Source of the DNA: a virus
IMG/VR virus record: IMGVR_UViG_3300020442_001756
Coordinates: 1 to 43,688 of that record
Strand: one strand, 5' to 3'
DNA: 43,688 bases
The notes under the pieces: generated by a model
Seen by the model: the letters and a program-made list of their open reading frames with translations, nothing else
Database searches by the model: none
Told to the model about the DNA's origin: nothing
Shown: positions 23,759 through 30,497 of the stretch, one piece after another
Layout of the letters: every line of letters begins with the position of its first letter
Numbering within the stretch: the first letter of the stretch is position 1
Position numbers and translations under genes: made by a program

Positions 23759-24076
23759 TTAAGCGATAACCATACCGCTCACAAATGGGTGGGTAACACC
23801 ATTGCGACCTGAGAGAAACCACTCCCAATTCTTTTGAAATACACCACAAGAGTATGCGAATTCATAACAAATTGCATTCAAACGTGATTTAGTGGTGTTG
23901 CTCTGCCAACCACCATCAAAGAGTTGAATCACATCATCATTGATTGTTGCGATGTGATTGCCGTGAAGATAAACACGTGCTTCATTGTTATCATCGATAA
24001 CAACTGAAGTATTGCTTCCGCTCCAGTTACGACGGTTGCGGATTGCTTGATTCATTTGGGTTTCAATCTTGCGCAT
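23759..24076 (-). CDS. Hypothetical early protein (105 aa)
   Basis: 105 residues: a basic N-terminal helix (MRKIETQMNQAIRNRRNWSG), a beta-rich core with DNNEARVYLHGNHIATI and VIQLFDGGW, then RLNAICYEFAYSCGVFQKNWEWFL. It could be a small nucleic-acid-binding protein, but no family is recognised. The start must be ATG 24076, because an upstream in-frame start would place the promoter at 24107 inside the gene. Confidence 0.6.
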   Translation of the reverse strand: MRKIETQMNQAIRNRRNWSGSNTSVVIDDNNEARVYLHGNHIATINDDVIQLFDGGWQSNTTKSRLNAICYEFAYSCGVFQKNWEWFLSGRNGVTHPFVSGMVIA

Positions 24077-24106
24077 GTTTCTGAGGTGTGTTTGTTTGAT
24101 ACTCTT

Positions 24107-24129
24107 ATTATAGGGGAAAAATGCGCCAC
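24107..24129 (-). promoter_or_regulatory. Early promoter with GTGGCGC element
   Basis: TATAATAAGAGTATCAAAC follows GTGGCGC with 17 bases from the element to the -10. This is nearly the same core as the promoter at 30125. The -35 hexamer GCACAC is poor, so recognition may use the GTGGCGC element. It overlaps the helicase terminator. Confidence 0.6.
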
Positions 24130-24140
24130 GTGTGCGCATT
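24117..24140 (-). terminator. Rho-independent terminator after helicase gene
   Basis: The minus strand forms a perfect seven-pair stem AATGCGC/GCGCATT with a seven-base loop containing CACGTG, then a run of five T. It lies about 30 bases after the helicase stop. Its descending arm is also the GTGGCGC element of the next promoter. Confidence 0.65.
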
Positions 24141-24169
24141 GGTGACACTTTGTGCACTGGCACACGCGG

Positions 24170-25417
24170 TCATGACACTAGCGCAGTCGCTGGGATACCT
24201 TTGATGAAGATTTCATCAACTATTCTTTGCAGTCTTTTAACAATGGCGGCACCATGATTTGAATGGACAGGCACAGTAACGTAACCAGTGGGTTTGTGAT
24301 ACAAACTAAGAGCGCCAGCAGTAATGCTACCGCTCGCAATTCCTTGGGAATCGCGTTTATCAAGTCGGATAACACGTCCGATAGTTTGCGCCATTTCGAC
24401 GACGTTAAGATTTCGCAGCAAAATCGTGTGAGTGAGACCAGGCACATTGATGCCTTCTGACAAGATGCTGTAATGAAAGACCACAAACTTTTTAGTTTCG
24501 TCTTTACCCCACGCGGTGAGAGTTTCAAAGAATTTTTCACGATTAACTTTTGTTTTGTTGACATATGCACCAAATTTAGAGGTGACGTGTAACACATCAT
24601 ATCCACGCTCTGCCAACTCACTGAGCATGTCAGTGTGTCCGAGGATGTTAGATAGGACGCGAGAAGATGGGACAGCAACTAACACCTTAGCAGCATCAGT
24701 TTCGTCGAGATTGTCGATAATATCCTGCACTGTGTTACTGTGCACAATGTGAGGATTCTTCTTATCAACAGTGTGATTTGTGGTGAATGGGACAATAGTA
24801 GGCGGGATGATGCTACCATTGTTAATTAACTCGGGTGCAGGGACTGACTCAAGAGTCGGACCAAATACCACACGGTTATTCATACCACGGTCATGCTTAT
24901 TGCTGACTCTAGGTGTAGCAGTGAAGAAATACTTACGGTCGCTGATAATAGACATAGCAGCAACTGGACTAAAGAATGACTTCGTGCAACTGTTGTGTGC
25001 TTCATCAAAATAGATTGTATTAATGGGAATACCACTATCAACAACTTTGTGAAGTGAATGATATGTGGTGAAGATAATCACACTCTCTGCAGCAGCGCGG
25101 ACGGTGTTAGCAAATAGAGTGATTTTATCAATCTTAGTGGATGAAAAATGATGTGTTTCACCACTGTGCACATGCATAACATGTGTCCATGTATTCGATA
25201 CTTGTTGCATAAACTCTTCGCAAAGTTGATTAGCAAGTAGAATACGAGGGGCAACAACTACGATGGTTTGTGATGTTGAGTTGTTGAGTTGACGTAGACA
25301 ATCTTGAATCATGATGAAAGTTTTGCCACCACCAGTGGGGACAATAACCTGACCATGAGATTGCTCCGTCATTGAGTCAAGTGCTCTTTTTTGGTGGGGA
25401 CGGAGATTGATTGCCAT
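24170..25417 (-). CDS. SF2 DEAH-type DNA/RNA helicase
   Basis: 415 residues with complete SF2 motifs: Walker A PTGGGKT (27-33), DEAH (138-141), TATP (166-169) and QTIGRVIRLDK (344-354, motif VI). An N-terminal Q-like LRPHQKRAL element sits at residues 5-13. This is the layout of UvsW/RadD-type translocases that act in phage recombination and replication. I chose ATG 25417 rather than GTG 25546 because a strong terminator (25449-25470) lies between them. The leader is A/T-rich with no Shine-Dalgarno site. Compared with T4 UvsW it lacks the N-terminal accessory domain. Confidence 0.85.
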   Translation of the reverse strand: MAINLRPHQKRALDSMTEQSHGQVIVPTGGGKTFIMIQDCLRQLNNSTSQTIVVVAPRILLANQLCEEFMQQVSNTWTHVMHVHSGETHHFSSTKIDKITLFANTVRAAAESVIIFTTYHSLHKVVDSGIPINTIYFDEAHNSCTKSFFSPVAAMSIISDRKYFFTATPRVSNKHDRGMNNRVVFGPTLESVPAPELINNGSIIPPTIVPFTTNHTVDKKNPHIVHSNTVQDIIDNLDETDAAKVLVAVPSSRVLSNILGHTDMLSELAERGYDVLHVTSKFGAYVNKTKVNREKFFETLTAWGKDETKKFVVFHYSILSEGINVPGLTHTILLRNLNVVEMAQTIGRVIRLDKRDSQGIASGSITAGALSLYHKPTGYVTVPVHSNHGAAIVKRLQRIVDEIFIKGIPATALVS

Positions 25418-25448
25418 AGGTGTGATGTCGATATTATTAATATACACG

Positions 25449-25470
25449 AAAAAACACCCCTGTGGGGTGC
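25449..25470 (-). terminator. Rho-independent terminator before helicase gene
   Basis: The minus strand has CACCCC-ACA-GGGGTG (six pairs, three-base loop) directly followed by TTTTTT. It ends the tiny-gene operon 25547-27168 and isolates the helicase gene. A GTGGCACACAAG element precedes the stem. Confidence 0.8.
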
Positions 25471-25546
25471 TTGTGTGCCACTTTCCTAGGTGGTTGCTCA
25501 CCGTCTGGCGGTTGTGGTCTGTGTGGATTTGGTAGACTGATTTCAC

Positions 25547-25705
25547 TCATTGACACATAGCATCAAATTTAGATTGTGCAACTTTTGCCGCACATTCTTC
25601 AATTTCTTCTTTACTGAAAAGTAAATGGTGATTCTTAGCATATGAATTAGCAAGTGCTTCTTCATATAAATTTTCTAAGATTTCTGTGTTTCCTGAGTGT
25701 GACAT
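25547..25705 (-). CDS. Small hypothetical protein (52 aa)
   Basis: ATG 25705 to TGA 25547 encodes MSHSGNTEILENLYEEALAN..., a helical acidic/polar peptide ending DAMCQ. It follows the 41-residue membrane protein by two bases and is the last gene before the terminator at 25449-25470. Function unknown. Confidence 0.6.
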   Translation of the reverse strand: MSHSGNTEILENLYEEALANSYAKNHHLLFSKEEIEECAAKVAQSKFDAMCQ

Positions 25706-25707
25706 AA

Positions 25708-25833
25708 TTAACGATTTAATGGTGAATTGTAATGTTGTTTGAATACAGTTACTAGAATGATTGCAGTTGATACCACTCCAATAAATCCGAGGACGGTAAC
25801 AGCATCGCCAGTGAAGTTGAATGTGTCAATCAT
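25708..25833 (-). CDS. Single-span membrane microprotein (41 aa)
   Basis: MIDTFNFTGDAVTVLGFIGV... has one clear hydrophobic span (VTVLGFIGVVSTAIILVTVF) and a short basic C-terminal tail, so it probably sits in the inner membrane. It overlaps the upstream stop (ATGA). Possible roles include membrane modification or superinfection exclusion; none is demonstrated. Confidence 0.65.
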   Translation of the reverse strand: MIDTFNFTGDAVTVLGFIGVVSTAIILVTVFKQHYNSPLNR

Positions 25834-25991
25834 AATTCAGTGAGTTTACCAAACAAGGTGTCAAAAATTGCTTCTTCAATGTGTGGTGGCACATCGTCAG
25901 CAATAGAGTTTACAATATCCCATAAGAGGAGAGATTCTTCTGTAGTCAATGATACTAACTTGTCATTGTCTTCGTTGTGTAGAATGCTCAT
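25830..25991 (-). CDS. Small acidic hypothetical protein (53 aa)
   Basis: MSILHNEDNDKLVSLTTEES... continuing LLLWDIVNSIADDVPPHIEEAI, an acidic helical protein. ATG 25991 overlaps the upstream TGA (ATGA) and its TGA overlaps the next ATG, so this is a tightly coupled chain. Function unknown. Confidence 0.6.
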   Translation of the reverse strand: MSILHNEDNDKLVSLTTEESLLLWDIVNSIADDVPPHIEEAIFDTLFGKLTEL

Positions 25992-26134
25992 CGGTCGAAA
26001 GGATTCTGTTTGTAGTATTCAACAATTTCATCATACAACTCTTTTCTCTTTTTTGGTGCATCAGTAGACGGTTTGTCAACTGGTTTGACATCCTTACCTT
26101 CTGATTCTGAATTGTAGTAATCGAAATTGTCCAT
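25988..26134 (-). CDS. Small charged hypothetical protein (48 aa)
   Basis: MDNFDYYNSESEGKDVKPVD... then DAPKKRKELYDEIVEYYKQNPFDR: a disordered acidic N-terminus followed by a charged amphipathic helix. It starts one base after the stop of the 24-residue membrane peptide. Function unknown. Confidence 0.55.
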   Translation of the reverse strand: MDNFDYYNSESEGKDVKPVDKPSTDAPKKRKELYDEIVEYYKQNPFDR

Positions 26135-26135
26135 G

Positions 26136-26210
26136 TTAGTTGTGTGGATTGTAGAAACGTAGGATTAAATAGATGATGAATAATATCACCAACAATGTAA
26201 TTATAATCAT
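26136..26210 (-). CDS. 24-residue membrane micropeptide
   Basis: ATG 26210 overlaps the preceding TAA (TAATG) and encodes MIIITLLVILFIIYLILRFY followed by NPHN. Nearly the entire peptide is one hydrophobic helix with a positive C-terminal end. It fills the space between two coupled genes with no gap, which argues that it is real. It is below the usual gene-calling limit. Confidence 0.5.
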   Translation of the reverse strand: MIIITLLVILFIIYLILRFYNPHN

Positions 26211-26335
26211 TAGAATGTCAATAAAGGTGGGTCATAATCTTCATAAATGAAGTCATGTAATTTGTGTTGTTTGTCATTACCTACATCAGTGATAGTTACT
26301 TCACTTCGTAGTTGCTCAGCATTGAGTTGTAACAA
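26210..26335 (-). CDS. Small hypothetical protein with TTG start (41 aa)
   Basis: TTG 26335 starts one base after the upstream TAA and encodes 41 residues beginning LLQLNAEQLRSEVTITDVGN and ending EDYDPPLLTF. There is no in-frame ATG, so the call depends on the TTG start and on the gap-free fit between neighbours. Function unknown. Confidence 0.4.
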   Translation of the reverse strand: MLQLNAEQLRSEVTITDVGNDKQHKLHDFIYEDYDPPLLTF

Positions 26336-26336
26336 C

Positions 26337-26606
26337 TTAATTAACAATTCCGAGTAAGTCATCTTCATGCCATTGTTGTGTTAATTGGTCAAATGCATCA
26401 TCTTCAAAATAGTCATCGATGTTTGAATCTTCGATGTCAATAGCATCACGCATTTCACAAAATTTGTTAAACTTCCTTTTAAGTTTATCAATTCTCTGAG
26501 ATAGGTATGCTAAACGGTCGTTGATTTGGTCTCTGTCAAATCCATCAACTGTAGTGACTTGACAAGGTGCACCATCAATAATTCTCATTGATTGTTGTGT
26601 TTTCAT
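26337..26606 (-). CDS. Hypothetical coiled-coil protein (89 aa)
   Basis: ATG 26606 gives 89 residues: MKTQQSMRIIDGAPCQVTTV, a coiled-coil segment (QINDRLAYLSQRIDKLKRKF) and a very acidic C-terminus (DIEDSNIDDYFEDDAFDQL). An ATG at 26636 would add ten residues but overlap the upstream gene. The acidic half could mimic DNA or bind a host protein; that is inference. Confidence 0.6.
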   Translation of the reverse strand: MKTQQSMRIIDGAPCQVTTVDGFDRDQINDRLAYLSQRIDKLKRKFNKFCEMRDAIDIEDSNIDDYFEDDAFDQLTQQWHEDDLLGIVN

Positions 26607-26607
26607 G

Positions 26608-26799
26608 TTAAGCAAGGTCATTTTGGTTACATACATCCCATGCTGAGATAAATCCGTTTAACCACTTCACTTGAATATCAGTTAAATATGGTTTAACTGT
26701 ATTTTCATAAAGGGCATCGTCTGCTGACATTAATTCTAGATTGTTACGTGAGCACCAATCTGCATATACATCAGTGAGGAAATCGATTGAATCTGGCAT
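26608..26799 (-). CDS. Small hypothetical protein (63 aa)
   Basis: MPDSIDFLTDVYADWCSRNN... then TVKPYLTDIQVKWLNGFISAWD, a compact helical protein. It starts 15 bases after the stop of the 117-residue gene and is followed at one base by the coiled-coil gene. Family not recognised. Confidence 0.6.
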   Translation of the reverse strand: MPDSIDFLTDVYADWCSRNNLELMSADDALYENTVKPYLTDIQVKWLNGFISAWDVCNQNDLA

Positions 26800-26814
26800 G
26801 ATAGTAAAAGAGAA

Positions 26815-27168
26815 TTAACAAGCGCAAGCAAGTGCACTATTGAATAATTGTGCATCCGTGTTGAATGCAGTTACCTGATAATCATAATTAAACACACGTG
26901 AGTCAACTTCAGACTGGACATCCTTCTTATTGATGTAACGCATAGACTGAGATTGTCCCATGAATGTAACAACTTTGAGCACGAGGCGATTGTGAATCTC
27001 ACCAGTAGCAAACTTGACTGGATAGAAGTCAACAACCATGTTTCCGTTTTTTGCTGTGAGTTGCATGAAATCAGGGGCGAATGGGTGTGTGGAAGAGATT
27101 CGGATTAAAGAGCATTTTCCTCTGGGGTCGCTCACTCTTGCCTTCCACTCTTTTAATATACATGACAT
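26815..27168 (-). CDS. Hypothetical protein (117 aa)
   Basis: 117 residues, mainly beta: CSLIRISSTHPFAPDFMQLT, NMVVDFYPVKFATGEIHNRLVLKVVTFMG, ending in a Cys-containing Ala tail (ALACAC). No family recognised. It begins the tiny-gene operon. The 33 bases before it hold TTGACA and GTGGCACACAATGCCCCC, a probable promoter with a poor -10. Confidence 0.6.
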   Translation of the reverse strand: MSCILKEWKARVSDPRGKCSLIRISSTHPFAPDFMQLTAKNGNMVVDFYPVKFATGEIHNRLVLKVVTFMGQSQSMRYINKKDVQSEVDSRVFNYDYQVTAFNTDAQLFNSALACAC

Positions 27169-27201
27169 TTAAGGCATATGGGGGCATTGTGTGCCACTTT
27201 G

Positions 27202-27690
27202 TCAACTGGTTGGATATACTCCTCCTAGACTCACCCTCCACCCATCAATGGGTGCACATCCTCGGTGATATATGTTTGATTGAAATATCACCATCCTACC
27301 TAGTTTCCAGTCTACAGTATCACCATTTTTGAATTCTGTTGCTCCACTGTTACCATGTCCCATGTAAATGATTGACATATAATTATCACTATCTGCATCA
27401 GTGTGATATATGCCATGTTGCTCAGGTAGTTGAGCATTAAGCAGCAAACGATGGCAATGACCTAAACTATTGGGTAGGATATCATTAAACACACAATTAT
27501 TGAAATGGTCCACAAATGACCACGGTTTAATATCAATAAATTGATTATTCTCCATTAACATACTACCAAAGAATCGTGCTTTACTGAAATCACCATAAGG
27601 TGAGTTGTTATACCTAACAGGCATAAACTCCAATTCATTTGATACTTGTTTCACCATCCAGTCAGGAAAATAGTTATCAATAACTCTCAT
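27202..27690 (-). CDS. 2OG-Fe(II) oxygenase (HxD...H), paralogue B
   Basis: 162 residues with a canonical facial triad: H96-T-D98 (IYHTDADSDNYMSIIYM), H142 (YHRGCAP) and R152 for 2-oxoglutarate. The core resembles small prolyl-hydroxylase-like phage oxygenases. ATG 27690 overlaps the upstream TGA (ATGA), supporting this start over one four codons upstream. It is a tandem paralogue of the next upstream gene: both share VIDxYF, GHGNSG and YHRG/IHRG motifs. Substrate unknown. Confidence 0.82.
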   Translation of the reverse strand: MRVIDNYFPDWMVKQVSNELEFMPVRYNNSPYGDFSKARFFGSMLMENNQFIDIKPWSFVDHFNNCVFNDILPNSLGHCHRLLLNAQLPEQHGIYHTDADSDNYMSIIYMGHGNSGATEFKNGDTVDWKLGRMVIFQSNIYHRGCAPIDGWRVSLGGVYPTS

Positions 27691-28196
27691 GAGAATACAC
27701 ATCCTAAACTAACTCTATATCCACTGTTAGGTGCATCACCTCGATGGATTTTATTAGAGTCAAACATAACAATTCTACCCTCTTTGAATGGTATTTCTTC
27801 ATCACCTACCCACGTGGATCCACTGTTACCATGTGCCATATAAATGACTGTTATCTTCTCATTTGGTGCATCGTGGTCAGTGTGGTCCACTCCCTTCAAT
27901 CCACTGACCTGACCATTAACTAGAATACGGTCACATTGTGATACTTTATCTTTTAATATGTCATTGATGATGCTACCACGTAGCAAGTGATTAAACCATG
28001 AGTTTAACTCTTGGGGCACTTTCCATGTTTCATGCTCCATAATAATAGTGCCAAAGAATCTACTACCCTCTTTATATGTTGCTTTCGATGAGTTACTAAA
28101 CGTCACTGGATAGTGCTCATAATATCCACTCACCGCGTCAACTATCCACGGTTTGAAGTATCCATCGATGACAGTATAATTATTACTCGGTAGCAC
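27687..28196 (-). CDS. 2OG-Fe(II) oxygenase (HxD...H), paralogue A
   Basis: 169 residues from GTG 28196. Metal ligands are H105-T-D107 (GVDHTDHDAPNEKITVIYM) and H151 (IHRGDAP), with R161 as the likely 2OG-binding residue. The N-terminal YTVIDGYFKPWIVD lines up with MRVIDNYFPDWMVK of paralogue B, which argues for a start near here. ATG 28265, preceded by AGGA, would add 23 residues inside the upstream gene and remains possible. A pair from tandem duplication. Confidence 0.8.
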   Translation of the reverse strand: MLPSNNYTVIDGYFKPWIVDAVSGYYEHYPVTFSNSSKATYKEGSRFFGTIIMEHETWKVPQELNSWFNHLLRGSIINDILKDKVSQCDRILVNGQVSGLKGVDHTDHDAPNEKITVIYMAHGNSGSTWVGDEEIPFKEGRIVMFDSNKIHRGDAPNSGYRVSLGCVFS

Positions 28197-28401
28197 TATC
28201 TGATTGAGAATCGATAAGTTTCCTTCTTGCCAATCTTTGCATGTTTCGTGCTTTGTGCAATTCATCGCGTAATTCCTTTGCAGCATTTATTCTCTCAATA
28301 ATACTATCATTGAGGTCATCACCTAAAATCCTATTATTATATTCTTGTAACTTAGCAAGCATTTCTCTTGCCTTTAATTCAGCATCGTCCGCCTGACTCA
28401 T
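28183..28401 (-). CDS. Small coiled-coil protein (72 aa)
   Basis: ATG 28401 gives MSQADDAELKAREMLAKLQE..., a long charged helix (IIERINAAKELRDELHKARNMQRLARRKL). The start is fixed by GAGGT seven bases upstream and an ATGA overlap with the preceding stop. Probably oligomeric. Function unknown. Confidence 0.6.
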   Translation of the reverse strand: MSQADDAELKAREMLAKLQEYNNRILGDDLNDSIIERINAAKELRDELHKARNMQRLARRKLIDSQSDSATE

Positions 28402-28604
28402 TGTGTTACCTCTGTATACTCCCAGTTGGCATCTTCGGGCACATCTACCCAAAACCAAAAATCTGGATTGTCAATAGCACTTAGAAACCATCTATCAGCA
28501 CGTTTGTGCTCAATGTAAACAAGTGCCTTACTATTTAAGTAATTAGCATATGTTTCTCTTGCTTTATCACTCTTCGGTGATACCTTCGCTTTGTTTCTTA
28601 GCAT
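28398..28604 (-). CDS. Small hypothetical protein (68 aa)
   Basis: 68 residues: a basic N-terminus (MLRNKAKVSPKSDKARETYA) and an aromatic acidic C-terminal part (ADRWFLSAIDNPDFWFWVDVPEDANWEY). It overlaps the methyltransferase end by seven bases and so is probably translated with it. It could serve the methyltransferase/nuclease pair, but nothing in the sequence shows this. Confidence 0.55.
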   Translation of the reverse strand: MLRNKAKVSPKSDKARETYANYLNSKALVYIEHKRADRWFLSAIDNPDFWFWVDVPEDANWEYTEVTQ

Positions 28605-29434
28605 AATCGTGTCAGTAGATTGTCTTGATATGGTTTGATACGCTCAATGCACATTTGATGATATGTTTCATCAATCTCAAAACCAATAAAGTTTCTCTTC
28701 TCTTCTAGGCATATTTGAGCAGTTGTGCCACTACCCATGAATGGGTCAATAATTAAATCATCAGGATTAGACCATGTAATAACATGACCACGTGCCAATT
28801 CTTCGGGCATTGTTGCAGGATGTTTGTAAGATGATTTAGATGATTGTCCAAATCCACCACTATTTACAATGCGCCAGATATTAGTCCGAGCACCATATTC
28901 ACGTGTTGCTTTACTCTTCTTACCTGCATCTTCAAGTGTGCCATCCTTCTTACGTGCCTTAGCATTGCCCCATGATGAGATGCCTGCCCACTTATTCTTT
29001 TTATCCATAATGATATTCACTGTCTTAGGTTTACCCTTGGACAATATAAAACAATACTCAAATGCTTGAGAGTATCTCACACTGTGTGGACCACTTGCAA
29101 ATGAGATACCAGTCTTTTCATATATCATTGTGTCATGTAGTCTTAAACCACACTCATCCATAAAATATAATGCTTGTCGAAAACTACTGCCAGTCTCACC
29201 ACCTTTGACAGTAGCATCGCCCACATTCCACATAATAACACCACCCTGCTTCAATACACGAGTGAGTGCCTTTGCTACTTGTTTGAATACATCGAAATCC
29301 CATTTACTTGAATCATTATATGTCCTAAGGTCATCATATGGTGGTGAGGTCACACATAGGTCAACACTCTCTGCATCCATAGTATTCATACCATCGATGC
29401 AATTCATTAAATGAGTGGTATTAATATCGAGCAT
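28598..29434 (-). CDS. Beta-class DNA methyltransferase (N4-cytosine or N6-adenine)
   Basis: 278 residues of the N6_N4_Mtase family. Catalytic motif IV TSPPY is at 29-33 and SAM-binding motif I DPFMGSGTT at 230-238, the beta-class order (IV before I). Serine in SPPY is commonest in N4-cytosine enzymes but also occurs in adenine enzymes. The residues 150-210 insert, rich in Lys and Ser, is the likely target-recognition region. I chose ATG 29434 because the longer GTG start at 29470 would lie within the promoter 29461-29490. It lies downstream of a putative nuclease. Confidence 0.88.
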   Translation of the reverse strand: MLDINTTHLMNCIDGMNTMDAESVDLCVTSPPYDDLRTYNDSSKWDFDVFKQVAKALTRVLKQGGVIMWNVGDATVKGGETGSSFRQALYFMDECGLRLHDTMIYEKTGISFASGPHSVRYSQAFEYCFILSKGKPKTVNIIMDKKNKWAGISSWGNAKARKKDGTLEDAGKKSKATREYGARTNIWRIVNSGGFGQSSKSSYKHPATMPEELARGHVITWSNPDDLIIDPFMGSGTTAQICLEEKRNFIGFEIDETYHQMCIERIKPYQDNLLTRLC

Positions 29435-29460
29435 TAAGCAGCAAAAAAGGGCACGTAGTA

Positions 29461-29490
29461 ATGATACCACATGCCCACATGTCTTGTCAA
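29461..29490 (-). promoter_or_regulatory. Promoter TTGACA-18-TATCAT for methyltransferase
   Basis: The minus strand has a perfect -35 TTGACA (29490-29485) and -10 TATCAT (29466-29461) with an 18-base spacer containing CATGTGGGCATGTGG, a direct repeat of CATGTGG. The start point would be about 20 bases before ATG 29434. Confidence 0.7.
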
Positions 29491-29495
29491 TAGTA

Positions 29496-30098
29496 TTATC
29501 CGAGCAACACTGAAGTTGGTAGTGGTAGGAAGTGAAGTTTCTTAGTTGCTTCCTTCACAATACCATACTGAAGTAGGATGCACTTGTCTTCACCCTTCAT
29601 CAATTCTAGTGTGCTGAAACTATCCTTACGTCCATTGCTTGATTTCCATACATTAGAATCACATAGGTCAGTATCAATAACAACCATGCCAAAGTTATCA
29701 ATCTGATTGTCGTTGAATGTATATTTAATTGTCCATACGATGTTAGTCTTTGCACCACCAAAGTGTGATGTCTTATTACCTGTTGCAAATGATGATTTAG
29801 ACTCACCACCCATCAACTTAAACTCAACAGGTGTGCCTAGAATAATATAATCGTAACCTGCAACCTCTTCACGTCTAGAGTTTTCAAGACCCAACTCTTT
29901 AATGCCTGTTTCAATTACATCGTTGACAATATACTGAAACAACTTAGTGAAGTCAGCAGTATTAAGTTGATTCTTTTGATGTTGTAGAGTCTTGCCACTG
30001 TATGTGCGGTAGTCTTCTTTGATGTAGCGATTGACTTCCTTAACAGTGTAACGAGTGAGTGATTCGAGTGCTTCAGTGACTGTTGTAATGTTGCTCAT
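29496..30098 (-). CDS. Putative PD-(D/E)XK nuclease (restriction-like)
   Basis: 200 residues. A segment at 82-95 (YDYIILGTPVEFKL) gives D83...E92-x-K94, the spacing of the PD-(D/E)XK nuclease core as in PvuII-type enzymes. A GGAKTNIVWTIKYTF strand and a VVIDTDL strand follow, consistent with the alpha-beta-beta-beta-alpha core. The N-terminal 80 residues are helical. It has its own promoter (30125-30153) and is followed by the SPPY methyltransferase, the arrangement of a type II restriction-modification locus. No homologue is known to me, so the nuclease call is a motif-level inference. Confidence 0.5.
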   Translation of the reverse strand: MSNITTVTEALESLTRYTVKEVNRYIKEDYRTYSGKTLQHQKNQLNTADFTKLFQYIVNDVIETGIKELGLENSRREEVAGYDYIILGTPVEFKLMGGESKSSFATGNKTSHFGGAKTNIVWTIKYTFNDNQIDNFGMVVIDTDLCDSNVWKSSNGRKDSFSTLELMKGEDKCILLQYGIVKEATKKLHFLPLPTSVLLG

Positions 30099-30124
30099 GA
30101 TGTTTCTTTGTTGTTGATACTATT

Positions 30125-30153
30125 ATTATACACGTATTTTGCGCCACGGTCAA
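30125..30153 (-). promoter_or_regulatory. Early promoter TTGACC-17-TATAAT with GTGGCGC
   Basis: TTGACC (30153-30148), a GTGGCGC element starting the 17-base spacer, and TATAATAATAGTATCAAC. The leader ACAACAAAGAAACATC leads to ATG 30098 with no Shine-Dalgarno site. It drives the putative nuclease gene. Confidence 0.75.
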
Positions 30154-30167
30154 CGGTGTGTGACAGA

Positions 30168-30497
30168 TTATCTATCGTCCACATGTGGCAGCATCTCATT
30201 TCCAGGATGACAGTTGACTTCACCATGATAATTTCTTTTATCATAAAAGTGTGTGTCTTCAATCTCTAAATCATCCCACATATGTGGATAGACACATAGA
30301 CAACACTTATTCATTGGTTGTCTACTACCTTCGGGATTAGGTTTAGTTGATACACATAGTGTGATATACTCATCACTAATAAATTCAATCGTGCCTGTCA
30401 TTTCACCATACTTTGCAGGCATTCCCACTTCAAGGGATTTGAGGATGTTTTTAATTTCTTTTGGCACTGATTCAGATAAGAATAATGGTGTTGTCAT
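30168..30497 (-). CDS. Conserved hypothetical protein (109 aa)
   Basis: 109 residues. A beta-rich core (GEMTGTIEFISDEYITLCVS, then NKCCLCVYPHMWDDLEI) and a C-terminal KRNYHGEVNCHPGNE. I associate this pattern with an uncharacterised protein frequent in cyanomyoviruses. Cys-Cys-x-Cys and His residues could bind metal. It overlaps the upstream oxygenase by four bases (ATGA). Function unknown. Confidence 0.65.
   Translation of the reverse strand: MTTPLFLSESVPKEIKNILKSLEVGMPAKYGEMTGTIEFISDEYITLCVSTKPNPEGSRQPMNKCCLCVYPHMWDDLEIEDTHFYDKRNYHGEVNCHPGNEMLPHVDDR

Noticed and set aside
24077-24163. Longer start for the 105-residue early gene
   Set aside because: It would put the promoter -10 and terminator inside the coding region.
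25418-25546. N-terminal extension of the helicase from GTG 25546
   Set aside because: A strong hairpin-T6 terminator lies inside this stretch, and the translated extension has no helicase-like content.
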